Shown here: in pieces, positions 8,358-18,727 of the stretch | Layout of the letters: every line of letters begins with the position of its first letter | Position numbering within the stretch: the first letter of the stretch is position 1 | DNA from: Saprospiraceae bacterium | GTDB taxonomy: Bacteria; Bacteroidota; Bacteroidia; Chitinophagales; Saprospiraceae | Length of the DNA stretch: 51,635 nucleotides | Direction of reading: 5' to 3' | Assembly: GCA_022841345.1 (NCBI GenBank) | Contig: JALHRR010000033.1 | Coordinates: 1 to 51,635 of the forward strand | Notes under the pieces: generated by a model | What the model saw: only the letters and a program-made list of their open reading frames with translations | What the model was told of the DNA's origin: nothing | Database searches by the model: none | Made by a program: the position numbers and the translations under genes

Positions 8358-10259
8358 TCAGGAATACTTGCTCAAAATTCTGAGCAATTGAATTTCTGTT
8401 ACGAAGCCAATGAGCTCACCATTTTTTGCGACCGGAAGACCGCCAATGTTGTTGGCTTTCATCATCTCAAGAGCTTCCTGAATGGTTTGATCCGGATTCA
8501 CATGCACCGGATCTTTGATCATAATATCTTCTACTGCAACCGGAATCTCATTAATTTTTTCATGGGCGTAATATCTCAGGACCCGACGGGAAGTCATCAG
8601 TCCTACCAGCTGACCATTGGTATCTTCTACCGGCAGATATCTTACGCGTTTCCAGTCCATAATTTCTGCTACCAAATCGATGATATCATCTTTTCTCACA
8701 GTGATGAGATCTGTTTCCATAAATTGTTCGATACGCATATGAATAGGTTGGTATTTTTCTGTTCTGATAAGTGAAGGCATTGGCCACTCGGATACCGGGG
8801 TGTCCGTATTCTGATTTTCTACCATTGTGGCTGTCAGCGTAGTCAGCGCTTCATCCGAGGAAGATATCTTTTTCAAAGCTGTGAAAGCTCTCAGACACCA
8901 TCTGGCACCGTTTGTATGTTTTTTTGCACGCTCTTCGATAACGCCCATGTAAGTATCAATATCTGCTTCATTGATCTTCATGTGCTTCAAACCGCTTTTG
9001 GCAATCGGCAGAATTTCCTGCAAAATCAAATCACAGGCACTGATTTTGCTGTCTCCGCACCAGTTGAATTTTGAGTCAACTCCATGGGTAGCGGCTTTGA
9101 AGAAATTGTCTCTTACATCTTCATAAGACATGTATCTTCTCATATCATCGTAAGCAAGATCCATTCCCTTCATAGCCCCCAGCCAAAAAGCCGAATTGGC
9201 TACCTCATCAATAATGGTTGGACCGGAAGGAATCACACGGTTTTCTATTCTCAGGTGCGGCTTACCGGTGTCACTGATCCCATAGCAAGGTCTGTTCCAG
9301 CGATAAACTGTGGAATTATGCATTCTTAAGGCATATAGTTCCGGTACGATTTTGTCTTTTACTTTTTCGATAGAATCTTCATCAATTTCAAATCCCATCA
9401 AAACATTGAAACGTGCAATATCTTCCCGGTAAATATCCATGATCGAATGGTGTGCCCAATCATTTCCAAAATTCACCCGCGGACTTTTTTCCCGCAAATG
9501 GTCATGAGAAGTCCTCGTGTCAATGGATTGCTGGAAAAGTGCAATTCTGTTTTCATGCCATAATCTTCTGCCAAAGACAAGTGATGAATTGGCACTGATT
9601 GCCAGAACCGGGCCAGTCAAAGCCAAAGCCATATTGTACATTTTCGCAAACTCTGCAGGACTGACCTGAAGGTGAACCTGAAAACTGGTGTTACAAGCCT
9701 CCAACAATGGTGAATCATGACGTATCATGAGTTCATCAATACCTGACAATCTCAACTCATAGGCATTTCCTTTCAGCTCTCTGTTGATTGAATCTACCAG
9801 CGCATAATAGCGATCTTTTGGGGTCAGGTTTTCAATCTTGAGATCTTTCTTTTGTAACGTAGGCAAAATACCGGTCAGGACAATTCTTGCATTGAATTCC
9901 TCCAAAATCTTGTCGATTGTGCTAATCTGATGCTTTAATTCCTTGTGCATGACGGAAAAGCAATCTTTTTCAAACACCAGCGGATCCATATTGCTTTCCA
10001 GATTGAATCTGGCAAGCTCTCCGCCGAGATATGGTAGGTGCTTTGTCTTTTCCAAAACCTCAGGGGCAATGCAGGCAGGCCTGTAAGACTCTCTGTCGAC
10101 AAGTACCATTTCCTGCTCCGCACCTATTCTGGTGATATCTGATTCAAACCAGTCATTTTCCAGCATATAGTGCATCGCTCTCAGGTCTTTCATAAGACAT
10201 TTGAGGAAATTCTTTTTGCCGTCAGAAGATATTAATTGCTGTATAGTCCCTGTACTCAT
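8358..10259 (-). CDS. Glutamate-cysteine ligase-like (GCS2) protein fused to a CBS-domain pair
   Basis: 633 residues from the ATG at 10259. An in-frame ATG at 10346 would add 29 residues that look like an untranslated leader, so the inner start is preferred. Residues about 15-480 resemble carboxylate-amine ligases of the GCS2/YbdK type: GAEQE at 46-50, a following ELARFNLESNMDP block, a RLSGIDE region, HLQVS, and HLRIENRVIPSGPT. The last ~125 residues are two CBS domains, which commonly bind adenine nucleotides and regulate the attached enzyme. The likely reaction is ATP-dependent peptide-like bond formation on glutamate or another acid. True glutamate-cysteine ligase activity is not shown. 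The gene is divergent from a lipoprotein gene. Confidence 0.85.
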   Translation of the reverse strand: MSTGTIQQLISSDGKKNFLKCLMKDLRAMHYMLENDWFESDITRIGAEQEMVLVDRESYRPACIAPEVLEKTKHLPYLGGELARFNLESNMDPLVFEKDCFSVMHKELKHQISTIDKILEEFNARIVLTGILPTLQKKDLKIENLTPKDRYYALVDSINRELKGNAYELRLSGIDELMIRHDSPLLEACNTSFQVHLQVSPAEFAKMYNMALALTGPVLAISANSSLVFGRRLWHENRIALFQQSIDTRTSHDHLREKSPRVNFGNDWAHHSIMDIYREDIARFNVLMGFEIDEDSIEKVKDKIVPELYALRMHNSTVYRWNRPCYGISDTGKPHLRIENRVIPSGPTIIDEVANSAFWLGAMKGMDLAYDDMRRYMSYEDVRDNFFKAATHGVDSKFNWCGDSKISACDLILQEILPIAKSGLKHMKINEADIDTYMGVIEERAKKHTNGARWCLRAFTALKKISSSDEALTTLTATMVENQNTDTPVSEWPMPSLIRTEKYQPIHMRIEQFMETDLITVRKDDIIDLVAEIMDWKRVRYLPVEDTNGQLVGLMTSRRVLRYYAHEKINEIPVAVEDIMIKDPVHVNPDQTIQEALEMMKANNIGGLPVAKNGELIGFVTEIQLLRILSKYS

Positions 10260-10450
10260 ATTTATATTTGTTACTGAGGGGCAAATTAAAAATAAATTGT
10301 TTGCTATGTATCTTTCCGTCAATTTTTTACTGATCTCCTTTTTCAATCGGGATTCTTTTTAATATTTCCTGATATTTGGCTTAACAAATGGAGCATGCCA
10401 TTTTGCAGAGAAAACAATATTCCTGGATTGACTACCGTTTTGCAAAGCAT

Positions 10451-10981
10451 ATGAAATATAAATATTACATAGGCTTATTGATGTTGGTTGTTTTAGCTCC
10501 TTCCTGTGTCAGGGAGAACGGAGGCCGTAATTTTGAAATGGTGTATGATAACATTCTCTTTACCATGCCGGCCGGATTAAATCCCTTTGAAATTCACTAT
10601 TTTGTATTGCGGGATATCCCACTTAATAAGGTATTTTATTTTGAACAAAATAATGTCACTGATCAGACAAAATGGAGGATAAAGCCTCAGGCAGCCCGTT
10701 TATTATCTGTATTTGGTAGTGTCGATTATGATTTTATTGAGGAGGCTGCTGTCGTCCTGTTTACAGAAGATCAACCCAACCTGAATCTGGAATTATTTTT
10801 TAGAAATCCTGTACCTTTGAATCAGGGACCTTCTCTCGATTTGGTTCCCACCCTTGCTGATATCCAATCTTTACTCAAGACAGACAAGATCAATTTGCGG
10901 GTCAAACTGCGACTGAGAGCACCTACTCCGGAGTTTGTTGAGACTTTTCTGAGTTTTAAATTACTTGCTGAAGAAATTTAA
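10451..10981 (+). CDS. Hypothetical lipoprotein
   Basis: 176 residues from the ATG at 10451, which opens a clean lipoprotein signal: MKYKYY, a hydrophobic run and LAPSC, with lipidated Cys19. The longer frame from 10388 would put 21 polar residues before the signal and is less likely. The mature part is beta-rich with no family I recognise. It has the feel of a small secreted domain with alternating hydrophobic strands. It ends 11 bases before a terminator hairpin and converges with clpB. Function unknown. Confidence 0.7.
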   Translation: MKYKYYIGLLMLVVLAPSCVRENGGRNFEMVYDNILFTMPAGLNPFEIHYFVLRDIPLNKVFYFEQNNVTDQTKWRIKPQAARLLSVFGSVDYDFIEEAAVVLFTEDQPNLNLELFFRNPVPLNQGPSLDLVPTLADIQSLLKTDKINLRVKLRLRAPTPEFVETFLSFKLLAEEI

Positions 10982-10984
10982 ATC

Positions 10985-11020
10985 AAAAAAAGGTGAAAAG
11001 GCATTTCAAACCTCTTCACC
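10985..11020. terminator. Bidirectional terminator between the lipoprotein gene and clpB
   Basis: GGTGAA (10992-10997) pairs with TTCACC (11015-11020), and AGG pairs with CCT inside, separated by one A/C mismatch. On the minus strand the stem is followed by seven Ts (complement of the A run 10985-10991), a classic terminator for clpB. On the plus strand it is followed by GTACTTTT, a weaker one. Confidence 0.75.
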
Positions 11021-11076
11021 GTACTTTTAAATTCTAATAAACAGTACCGTTTTCCAATGCGGAAACTGCCACCCGA

Positions 11077-13770
11077 TTATTCATCTTCATCAGTATTATC
11101 CTCGTCGTCAATATCCGGATCAGATACAGAGCTGACCAGATCTGCAATTACAGCGGGGCCCTGCGATGGCATATTGGAGAATGACAATCCTTTAGAATCT
11201 CCATCTGCATATATCGTATCGCCCGGACCGAATGTTCCTGAAAGCAGAAACTTGGACAATGGGTTAACAAGCTCACGCTGAACTACTCTTTTCATAGGCC
11301 TTGCTCCGAACTGAGGGTCATATCCCAGGTCGCTCAAAAGTTTGATAGCCTTTTCTGTTAATTCCAAATGGATATCCTGGCTTTTAAGTCTTTTATTCAC
11401 CTGAATCAACTGCAGCTCCAGAATTTTGCGAATCTCTTCCCGGGTCAGAGGCAAAAACATGATTTGCTCATCAATCCTGTTAAGAAACTCAGGTCGTATG
11501 TTTTGCTTCAGAAAATCAAACACTTCCAGTTTGGTTGTTTCCAAAATTTCAGCTCTCTTGGTATCGCCCAATTCCTGCAGATCTTCAAAATTTTCCAAAA
11601 TGGTATCTGATCCCATGTTGGAAGTCATGATGATGATAGTATTCTTAAAATTCGCCTGCCTTCCTTTATTGTCAGTCAAATGACCGTCATCCAGGACCTG
11701 TAATAGTATATTGTATACATCAGGGTGTGCTTTTTCTATCTCATCCAATAATATGATGGAATAAGGTCTGCGACGTATCGCTTCCGTCAACTGCCCACCT
11801 TCATCATACCCCACATATCCCGGAGGTGCACCTACAAGCCTTGAGACCGTGTGTTTCTCCTGATACTCACTCATATCAATTCTTGTGATGGCTTTTTCAT
11901 CATCAAATAATACCTCAGCCAGCGCTTTTGCCAGTTCGGTTTTTCCAACACCGGTAGGACCCAGGAAAAGGAAGGACCCAATGGGACGCTTGGCGTCACT
12001 CATGCCTGCTCGACTTCTTCTTACCGCATCAGACACAGCGATTACTGCCTCATCCTGACCTATGATTCTTTTACCTATTTCTGCCTCCAGATTCAATAAT
12101 CTTTCCCTTTCACTTTGCTGCATCCTGTTTACGGGAACGCCGGTCCAGCGGGAAACCACAGAGGCGATATCTTCTGCAGTTACCTGTTGATTGGTATATC
12201 GTTGATCGATGGGGAGCAAAGCCAATTTCTCTTCTGCAACATGAAGCATGGCTTCTTTTTCCTGAGTCGCTCCGTACCGGATTTTTGCTACTGTTTCAAA
12301 ATCAGATTCCCGTTCAGCTTTTTGAGCCTGAATCTCCAGATTTTCCATTTCCTTTTTCAGGTTCTGGATGGTATCGACAATTTCTTTCTCATTTTGCCAG
12401 GCTGCTTTTACCGAGTCCAGTTTTTCTTTTGCTTCAGCAAGTTGCTCGGCTATCAGCTTTGCTTTTTTCTCGTCGCCTTCTCTTTTGATAAACTCTTTTT
12501 CAATTTCCAGTTGTCTGACTCTGCGTTGAAGTTCATCTACTTTTTCAGGTACAGAATCCAGTTCCAGTCTGAGTTTGGCAGCAGCTTCATCGATCAGGTC
12601 AATTGCCTTGTCCGGCAAACTTCTGTCTGCAATGTATCGGTGAGATAATTCTGCGGCTGCAATCAAAGCCTCATCCAGAATATCAATTTTATGATATACT
12701 TCATAACGCTCCTGCAATCCACGCAGTATAGAGATAGTATCCTCCACACTTGGCTCTTCAATCAGGACGGTTTGAAACCTTCTGACAAGTGCTCTGTCAT
12801 TTTCAAAATATTTTTGATACTCATCCAGGGTTGTTGCCCCGATTGTTCTGAGTTCTCCTCTGGCTAGTGCAGGTTTGAGAATATTGGCAGCATCCATGGC
12901 GCCCGCGCCCCCTCCTGCTCCAATCAGAGTGTGGATCTCATCCACAAATAGTATGATTTCCCCATTGGAGTCTGTTACTTCCTTGATGACGGCTTTGAGT
13001 CTCTCTTCAAATTCACCTTTATATTTAGCACCTGCAATAAGTCCTGATACATCCAGTGTATAAATACTTTTGGTCAGAAGATTTTCCGGCACGTCTTTCT
13101 CCACTATTCTCCAGGCAATTCCTTCTACTATGGCTGTTTTACCTACACCAGGATCACCTATTAATATGGGATTGTTTTTCTTTCTGCGGGAAAGTATATG
13201 AAGTACACGTCTGATTTCCTCATCTCTGCCGATGATAGGGTCCAGTTTGCCTTCTGCAGCTCTCTCATTCAGATTGATACCAAATTTTTTAAGAGCGCCG
13301 TATTGATTTTCGGTCCCCGGGTCATTGACTTTTTTACCTTTCCGCAATTCAAGAATAGCAGCTTTTAATCCGCTTTCTGTGGCGCCCAGTTCTTTCATAA
13401 GTCGTCCGGCCTTGTCATTTCCTTCCAGGATCCCTGCCATCATCAACTCCAGTGATATATAATCATCTCCCATATCCTTCGAGATTTTCTTGGATCTTGC
13501 CAGAGATTGATTGGCATCATTGCTCAGATATTGCTTGTCAGTATTATGAACCTTGGGAGTGGTTTGAATGATTAAATCCAATTTATCTTTCAAATCCGCC
13601 ACGTTTACATTCATTTTTTGAAGCAGAAAAGAAGAAACATGTTCATCTGTTTCCATGATTCCTTTCAAAAGATGGCTGGTCTCAACTGTTTGTTGCTGCA
13701 GTCCGGCTGCAATTTGTTGCGCTTTCAGGATAGCTTCCTGTGCTTTGATTGTGAAATTATCTAGTGTCAT
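11077..13770 (-). CDS. clpB: ClpB disaggregase
   Basis: 897-residue AAA+ chaperone that, with DnaK, dissolves protein aggregates in the cytoplasm. Order: N-terminal Clp repeat domain (about 1-150), first ATPase with GDPGVGKT at 205-212 and FVDEIH near 275-280, a long coiled-coil middle domain (about 405-525) that marks ClpB rather than ClpA/C, and a second ATPase with GPTGVGKT at 604-611 and LLDEIE at 674-679. The C-terminal small domain is followed by an extra tail of about 30 residues ending in a very acidic run ([10 protein letters not shown]), which makes it longer than the usual ~860. Monocistronic, ending at a strong hairpin. Heat-shock control is expected from the family, but no heat-shock promoter was recognised. 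Confidence 0.97.
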   Translation of the reverse strand: MTLDNFTIKAQEAILKAQQIAAGLQQQTVETSHLLKGIMETDEHVSSFLLQKMNVNVADLKDKLDLIIQTTPKVHNTDKQYLSNDANQSLARSKKISKDMGDDYISLELMMAGILEGNDKAGRLMKELGATESGLKAAILELRKGKKVNDPGTENQYGALKKFGINLNERAAEGKLDPIIGRDEEIRRVLHILSRRKKNNPILIGDPGVGKTAIVEGIAWRIVEKDVPENLLTKSIYTLDVSGLIAGAKYKGEFEERLKAVIKEVTDSNGEIILFVDEIHTLIGAGGGAGAMDAANILKPALARGELRTIGATTLDEYQKYFENDRALVRRFQTVLIEEPSVEDTISILRGLQERYEVYHKIDILDEALIAAAELSHRYIADRSLPDKAIDLIDEAAAKLRLELDSVPEKVDELQRRVRQLEIEKEFIKREGDEKKAKLIAEQLAEAKEKLDSVKAAWQNEKEIVDTIQNLKKEMENLEIQAQKAERESDFETVAKIRYGATQEKEAMLHVAEEKLALLPIDQRYTNQQVTAEDIASVVSRWTGVPVNRMQQSERERLLNLEAEIGKRIIGQDEAVIAVSDAVRRSRAGMSDAKRPIGSFLFLGPTGVGKTELAKALAEVLFDDEKAITRIDMSEYQEKHTVSRLVGAPPGYVGYDEGGQLTEAIRRRPYSIILLDEIEKAHPDVYNILLQVLDDGHLTDNKGRQANFKNTIIIMTSNMGSDTILENFEDLQELGDTKRAEILETTKLEVFDFLKQNIRPEFLNRIDEQIMFLPLTREEIRKILELQLIQVNKRLKSQDIHLELTEKAIKLLSDLGYDPQFGARPMKRVVQRELVNPLSKFLLSGTFGPGDTIYADGDSKGLSFSNMPSQGPAVIADLVSSVSDPDIDDEDNTDEDE

Positions 13771-13832
13771 ATATTATTTGTCTTTTTATGGGTCAGTGGA
13801 CGAATATACTCCAATCAATTAAAAGACCATTG

Positions 13833-13848
13833 TAAATTTGTAGCTTTG
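13833..13848 (+). promoter_or_regulatory. Two adjacent candidate -7 boxes for the dehydrogenase gene
   Basis: TAAATTTG (13833-13840) and TAGCTTTG (13841-13848) are back-to-back exact matches to TAnnTTTG, 66-81 bases before the ATG at 13914. No clear -33 TTG was found at the expected distance. Confidence 0.4.
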
Positions 13849-13913
13849 GAACTGACATTTATTCAGTGAATAGCGAATTTACATGTCAATTCGTCAGCCT
13901 TTATTATAGTTAT

Positions 13914-14855
13914 ATGAATGCTCTCCGAATATTGATTACAGATGATGTGCATGAACACCTTATATCCGGGTTTGAATCGATGGGATATGAGGTTGATTAC
14001 GAGCCGACAATAACATTGGCAGAAGTACATCAGCGAATTGAACCTTATTACGGAATTGTTATAAACACCAAAATCAAGGCCTACCGTGAATTATTAATCA
14101 AAGCAAAAAATCTGAAGGTAATTGCTCGTCTGGGGTCCGGATTGGATATCATTGATTTGGACGCGGCTGCGGAATTTGGTATCAAAGTCATCAGCACCCC
14201 GGAAGGAAATGCACAATCTGTAGCAGAACATGCCCTCGGTATGTTATTGAGTTTATTGAATAATTTTCTTTCAGCAGATAAAAATCTCAGAGAATTTCGC
14301 TGGCAAAGGGAAAAGCATCGCGGGACAGAGCTTATGGGAAAACAAGTTGGACTGATCGGATATGGTCATACAGGGAAAGCATTTGCCCGGCTTTTGGAGC
14401 CATTTTCAATTATTTTGCATATTTATGATCCATATGTGCAGCGAACTGAAATTAATAGTCGTATCGTAGTCCATGATGACCTTGAAAGTTTGGTGAAAGA
14501 GGTAGATATCCTAAGTTTGCATGTGCAACTCACTCCGGAGACAAAATGTATGGTAGATAAAGATCTGCTGGGCAAAATGAAAAGAGGAGCCATACTAATA
14601 AATACCTCCAGAGGAAAAGTTGTTGATACTGAAGCACTTGTCATAGCGCTTGAAAGTTGTCAGTTGGGAGGAGCTTGCCTGGATGTTTTTGAAAATGAGC
14701 AGCCGGATACTTTCTCTGATGAAGAGATAGCTTTATACTCAGGATTATACCGTAGAAGTAATGTTGTTTTAACACCACATGTTGCCGGATGGACGCGTGA
14801 GTCAAAATTCAAAATTGCTGACACTATTTTGACCAAATGGAAATCAATTATTTAG
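13914..14855 (+). CDS. D-2-hydroxyacid dehydrogenase (phosphoglycerate dehydrogenase-like)
   Basis: 313 residues from the ATG at 13914. A GTG at 13866 in the same frame would add 16 residues without family character. The NAD-binding Rossmann motif GYGHTG lies at 149-154. The catalytic triad of this family is visible: Arg233 in NTSRGKVVD, Glu262 in LDVFENE and His289 in TPHVAG. It oxidises a 2-hydroxyacid or reduces the 2-oxo acid with NAD(H). Length fits a short phosphoglycerate dehydrogenase with no C-terminal ACT domain, so serine feedback through ACT is not expected. It could equally be a lactate- or glyoxylate-type enzyme. No serine-pathway genes are beside it. Confidence 0.87.
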   Translation: MNALRILITDDVHEHLISGFESMGYEVDYEPTITLAEVHQRIEPYYGIVINTKIKAYRELLIKAKNLKVIARLGSGLDIIDLDAAAEFGIKVISTPEGNAQSVAEHALGMLLSLLNNFLSADKNLREFRWQREKHRGTELMGKQVGLIGYGHTGKAFARLLEPFSIILHIYDPYVQRTEINSRIVVHDDLESLVKEVDILSLHVQLTPETKCMVDKDLLGKMKRGAILINTSRGKVVDTEALVIALESCQLGGACLDVFENEQPDTFSDEEIALYSGLYRRSNVVLTPHVAGWTRESKFKIADTILTKWKSII

Positions 14856-14999
14856 TGTAATTTTTGACCTGTTACAATTTAGACTTAATCTATTGATATC
14901 TAGAGTCTAAGATGAATGGTTTAAAATTATATATGCCAAAAGTCGTGTTTATACAGGGGAGAATTTGTGCAAATTAAGTTTTGACCAATTAATAATTCC

Positions 15000-15030
15000 T
15001 TTGTAGTCTGTTTGTATTTTATTAACATTG
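15000..15030 (+). promoter_or_regulatory. Candidate promoter of the TonB receptor operon
   Basis: TTTG at 15000-15003 and TAACATTG at 15023-15030 are separated by 19 bases, the usual spacing for Bacteroidota -33/-7 promoters. The -7 box differs from TAnnTTTG at one position. The ATG at 15068 is 37 bases downstream. The rest of the 212-base gap before the gene shows no other structure. Confidence 0.5.
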
Positions 15031-15067
15031 CACCTTTATTGTTCGATCATTTAAATGTAAAGCTTTT

Positions 15068-18000
15068 ATGAGTAGAAATCTACTGTTGATTATTATTCTC
15101 CTGGCTTCCACCTTTACAGCCTTTGCGCAAAATTTTGGAACCCTGCAAGGAAAAGTCACCGATGCAGAAACAGGAGAGCCCATCATTTTTGGCCCGGTAA
15201 CCTTATTCAAAGGTGGAGCCCAGGCTGCTGTCGCTCAGACAGATATTGATGGAAATTACAGCGTTGGTAACCTTGATCCCGGAGATTATAATGTGGAAAT
15301 ATCCTATGTTGGGTATCAAACACAAATGATTGAAGGCGTAAGAGTGTTTGCCGGAAAAGTTGTTCCCTTAAACGTCACTTTGAGCGCAGGGGTATTGCTC
15401 GAAGGAGTGGAAATTGTAGCCTACAAAGTTCCGCTTATTGAGCAGGATAATACAACTCAGGGACGAACAATTACTTCAGAAGACATCAAGGCCTTGCCCT
15501 TGAAAGATATTAATTCGATCGCCTCATCCACTGCAGGTATCTCCTCCATTGATAATGAGGCAGTATCTGTAAGAGGATCAAGATCAAATGCAACTGACTA
15601 CTATATTGATGGTGTCAGAGTGAGAGGTGCCATGGTACCTCAGTTTGAAATTGAGCAACTTCAGGTAATTACCGGTGGTATAGAAGCCATTTACGGTGAT
15701 GTTACAGGAGGAGTTATTTCTGTAACAACCAAAGGACCTTCACCAAATTTTGGCGGAGGTGCTGAAGTGGAAACTTCCAAGTTTCTGGATGCTTACGGAT
15801 ACTCAGAAGTAAACCTTAATCTTTCAGGTCCGATCATTAAAAAGGACAACAAGTCTTTACTGGGATTCAGAGTTTCCGGAAGATATAGAGTGAGAGAAGA
15901 AGATAACCCGGGCGCTTTAGGTTACTACCGTGCTCCGGAATCCTTAATCCGTGATTTGGAAGCCAACCCACTTGCACTGGCTAATGGTACACCTTATGCT
16001 CGTATCGGTTCCATTAGGACCGATCAAATGGAACTACTGGATGCAAGGCCAAATGAAACTGAAAAGTTTACGGATTTAACTGCAAGATTAGATGCCAGAA
16101 TCAGTGACGCTATTGATGTATCATTGTCTGGATCATTCAGATCAGGAACGAATATGTTTGGATATTCAAACAACAGTAATGTTTCTGCAGCCAGATTCAA
16201 CTGGACAAGAAATCCCACTGATGTCACTCAAAGTTTCCGGACAAACTTTAGACTAAGACACAGATTAGGGACTACGAATTTCTCACAAAATGCTGAAGAA
16301 GGTGCCAGAAAGTCATCCACCATTCAGAATGCCGCATATGTTATCCAGCTTGGATTTGAAAGAGGCTTCTCTTCCAGTCAGGATCCAATTCATAAAGATA
16401 ATTTATTCAGATATGGACATATTGGAGACTTCGATTATACATGGGTTCCTGCATATGATGCAATGGAGGACAGACATGGAGGCTTTACCAGGACGTTGGA
16501 ATCTCCATTTACACCTTCTACCTATAATCCTGTTTTAGCAAACTATAACAACATACTTACAACTGAACAATTAGCTTTGTCTGATAATTATATCAGCTCC
16601 AATGGTTTTGTGTCAGATGCTTTTACCTCTGCATGGGGATTTAATTCTAATGTTGGAGCTGTCTATAATAGATTTGAAAAATCAGAAAACAATGTGTTTA
16701 ATGCTAATGCTACATTGAATTTTGACTTTCTGCCTGGCGGATCTGAAAAAGGAAGACATACCATCCAGTTTGGTTTATTGCATGAACAAAGAGTGGACAG
16801 AAATTATTCTTTACAACCATTTAGATTATATGATATTGCCAGACTACAATCCAATATCCATATTAATGGTGTAGATACCAATGCCGTAGTAGGGACAGTT
16901 ATTTTCGATGGAATTGAATACCCATTATTTGATAAGTTGATTGTGGATCAATCGGGTTCTAATTTTTACAGATCAGTCAGACAGCGGTTCAATCATCCTT
17001 TGAAAGAATATTTCAACGTAGATGGGGTTAATCCGGACGATTTGAGCCTGGATCTGTTTTCACCTAATGAATTGACTGATCAGGGAATCCTTACTTTCAA
17101 TGGATATGACTATCTAGGTAACAAGGTGGATAGAAACGCCAGTTTCAATGATTTCTTTACTGCTAAAGACAGAGATGGAAACAGGCAATTCCTGGTAGCT
17201 CCCAATCAGCCCATCTATTCTGCAGTATTTTTACAGGACAAGTTCACCTTCAAGGATATCATCTTCCGTCTGGGTGTGAGAGTTGACAGATTTGATGCTA
17301 ATACCAAAATATTGAAAGATCAGTATTCACTGTATGATATCATGACTGCTGATGATTATTATACAACATTTGGAGGCAATCGTCCAAACAATGTGGGTGA
17401 TGACTTTAAGGTATATGTAGATGGAGAAGGTAGTACCAGCGTCAGAGCTTTCAGACAAGGTGACCAATGGTACGATGCTGCCGGATCCCCGGTGAATGAT
17501 GGAGTTCTTATTTGGGGTTCAGAACTTTCTACCCCTAAATTATACGATGATCTTATTAATAATATCAAGGATGACAGATTTACTCCTGACAGAACATTTG
17601 TTGATTATGAGCCTCAGATCAATGTAATGCCTCGTATTGCAGTGTCATTCCCTATTTCTGATGAAGCTAACTTCTTTGCTCACTATGATATCCTGGTTCA
17701 AAGACCTCCATCCAATGCTTTCGAATCTGCATTGGGATATTATTACTTCGAGGACTTTATATCTACTCAAACTAATCCACGGAGTAACCCGGCCCTGAAA
17801 CCGGAACGTACGATTGACTATGAAGTAGGTTTTCAACAACGTTTATCTTCTTCATCTGCCATTAAAATGTCAGCTTTCTACAGAGAGCTTAGAGATATGA
17901 TTCAGATCAGACAGATATTATATGTAGCTCCTCCGGTGAACACTTATGCTACATACGACAATCTTGACTTTGGAACAGTTAAAGGGTTCCAGTTCCAATA

Positions 18001-18700
18001 TGAATTAAGAAGAACAAGAAATATTTCATTAGTTCTTAACTACACATTGCAATTTGCAGACGGTACGGGTTCTGATGCCAATTCTCAAAGTGGTATATCT
18101 CAGAGAGGTAATCTCAGAACTTTATTTCCATTGAGCAGAGATGAGCGTCATGCATTGAAAGGTGTATTTGATTTCAGATATGATTCCGGTAAAAGATACA
18201 ATGGACCTCGATTGTTCGGAAAAGATATTCTTGCAAATTCTGGTTTGAATGTACAGTTTAATGCTATCTCCGGTAGACCATTCACCCGCAGACAAAGAGC
18301 AACAGCCTTTGGAGGCAACGGTTTTGAAGGTTCCATCAATGGAGCAAGATTACCGTGGAACTATGCTATGGACATCAGAGTAGAAAAATCATTCAGATTG
18401 AATAGCCCTGAGGCAGCGAAACCACTTAACATGACGTTATCCTTAAGAGTATTGAATTTATTTGATGCAAGAAATATCAGAGGGGTATATCCTGTAACAG
18501 GTTCTCCTAATGATTCCGGATTCTTGAGTTCTTCAGATGGAGCTGCAGTGGTAAGACAAGCAGATTCAGGCGGTGCAGGTTTAGTAGCAGCAGGAGTTAA
18601 TGGTCAGGCTTACCTTGATTCATATTCCTGGTCAAATCTGCAAAATGGATTCTACTCATTGCCAAGAAGGATTTTCCTGGCAGCTTTATTTGATTTCTAA
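15068..18700 (+). CDS. TonB-dependent outer-membrane receptor with carboxypeptidase-regulatory domain
   Basis: 1210 residues. A signal peptide (about 1-20, ending AFAQ) is followed by a CarboxypepD_reg-like beta-sandwich (about 24-110, LQGKVTDAETGEPI and GDYNVEISYVGYQT) and a plug domain (about 135-250) with SVRGSRSNATDYYIDGV and GGIEAIYGDVTGG. The rest is a large beta-barrel ending in aromatic residues (FLAALFDF), as expected for an outer-membrane protein. Such receptors import large ligands using TonB energy. Some in T9SS bacteria act with secreted partners. There is no SusD gene next to it. Instead a giant T9SS cargo follows after 27 bases and then a PorV-like barrel. The ligand cannot be inferred. 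Confidence 0.92.
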   Translation: MSRNLLLIIILLASTFTAFAQNFGTLQGKVTDAETGEPIIFGPVTLFKGGAQAAVAQTDIDGNYSVGNLDPGDYNVEISYVGYQTQMIEGVRVFAGKVVPLNVTLSAGVLLEGVEIVAYKVPLIEQDNTTQGRTITSEDIKALPLKDINSIASSTAGISSIDNEAVSVRGSRSNATDYYIDGVRVRGAMVPQFEIEQLQVITGGIEAIYGDVTGGVISVTTKGPSPNFGGGAEVETSKFLDAYGYSEVNLNLSGPIIKKDNKSLLGFRVSGRYRVREEDNPGALGYYRAPESLIRDLEANPLALANGTPYARIGSIRTDQMELLDARPNETEKFTDLTARLDARISDAIDVSLSGSFRSGTNMFGYSNNSNVSAARFNWTRNPTDVTQSFRTNFRLRHRLGTTNFSQNAEEGARKSSTIQNAAYVIQLGFERGFSSSQDPIHKDNLFRYGHIGDFDYTWVPAYDAMEDRHGGFTRTLESPFTPSTYNPVLANYNNILTTEQLALSDNYISSNGFVSDAFTSAWGFNSNVGAVYNRFEKSENNVFNANATLNFDFLPGGSEKGRHTIQFGLLHEQRVDRNYSLQPFRLYDIARLQSNIHINGVDTNAVVGTVIFDGIEYPLFDKLIVDQSGSNFYRSVRQRFNHPLKEYFNVDGVNPDDLSLDLFSPNELTDQGILTFNGYDYLGNKVDRNASFNDFFTAKDRDGNRQFLVAPNQPIYSAVFLQDKFTFKDIIFRLGVRVDRFDANTKILKDQYSLYDIMTADDYYTTFGGNRPNNVGDDFKVYVDGEGSTSVRAFRQGDQWYDAAGSPVNDGVLIWGSELSTPKLYDDLINNIKDDRFTPDRTFVDYEPQINVMPRIAVSFPISDEANFFAHYDILVQRPPSNAFESALGYYYFEDFISTQTNPRSNPALKPERTIDYEVGFQQRLSSSSAIKMSAFYRELRDMIQIRQILYVAPPVNTYATYDNLDFGTVKGFQFQYELRRTRNISLVLNYTLQFADGTGSDANSQSGISQRGNLRTLFPLSRDERHALKGVFDFRYDSGKRYNGPRLFGKDILANSGLNVQFNAISGRPFTRRQRATAFGGNGFEGSINGARLPWNYAMDIRVEKSFRLNSPEAAKPLNMTLSLRVLNLFDARNIRGVYPVTGSPNDSGFLSSSDGAAVVRQADSGGAGLVAAGVNGQAYLDSYSWSNLQNGFYSLPRRIFLAALFDF

Positions 18701-18727
18701 TTAAATTAGTTTTTTAAACAGTGTATT

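Noticed and set aside
12115-12648. 177-residue plus-strand frame opposite clpB
   Set aside because: It is the antisense of a well-conserved chaperone coding region and is rich in Phe/Leu/Cys as expected from a shadow frame.
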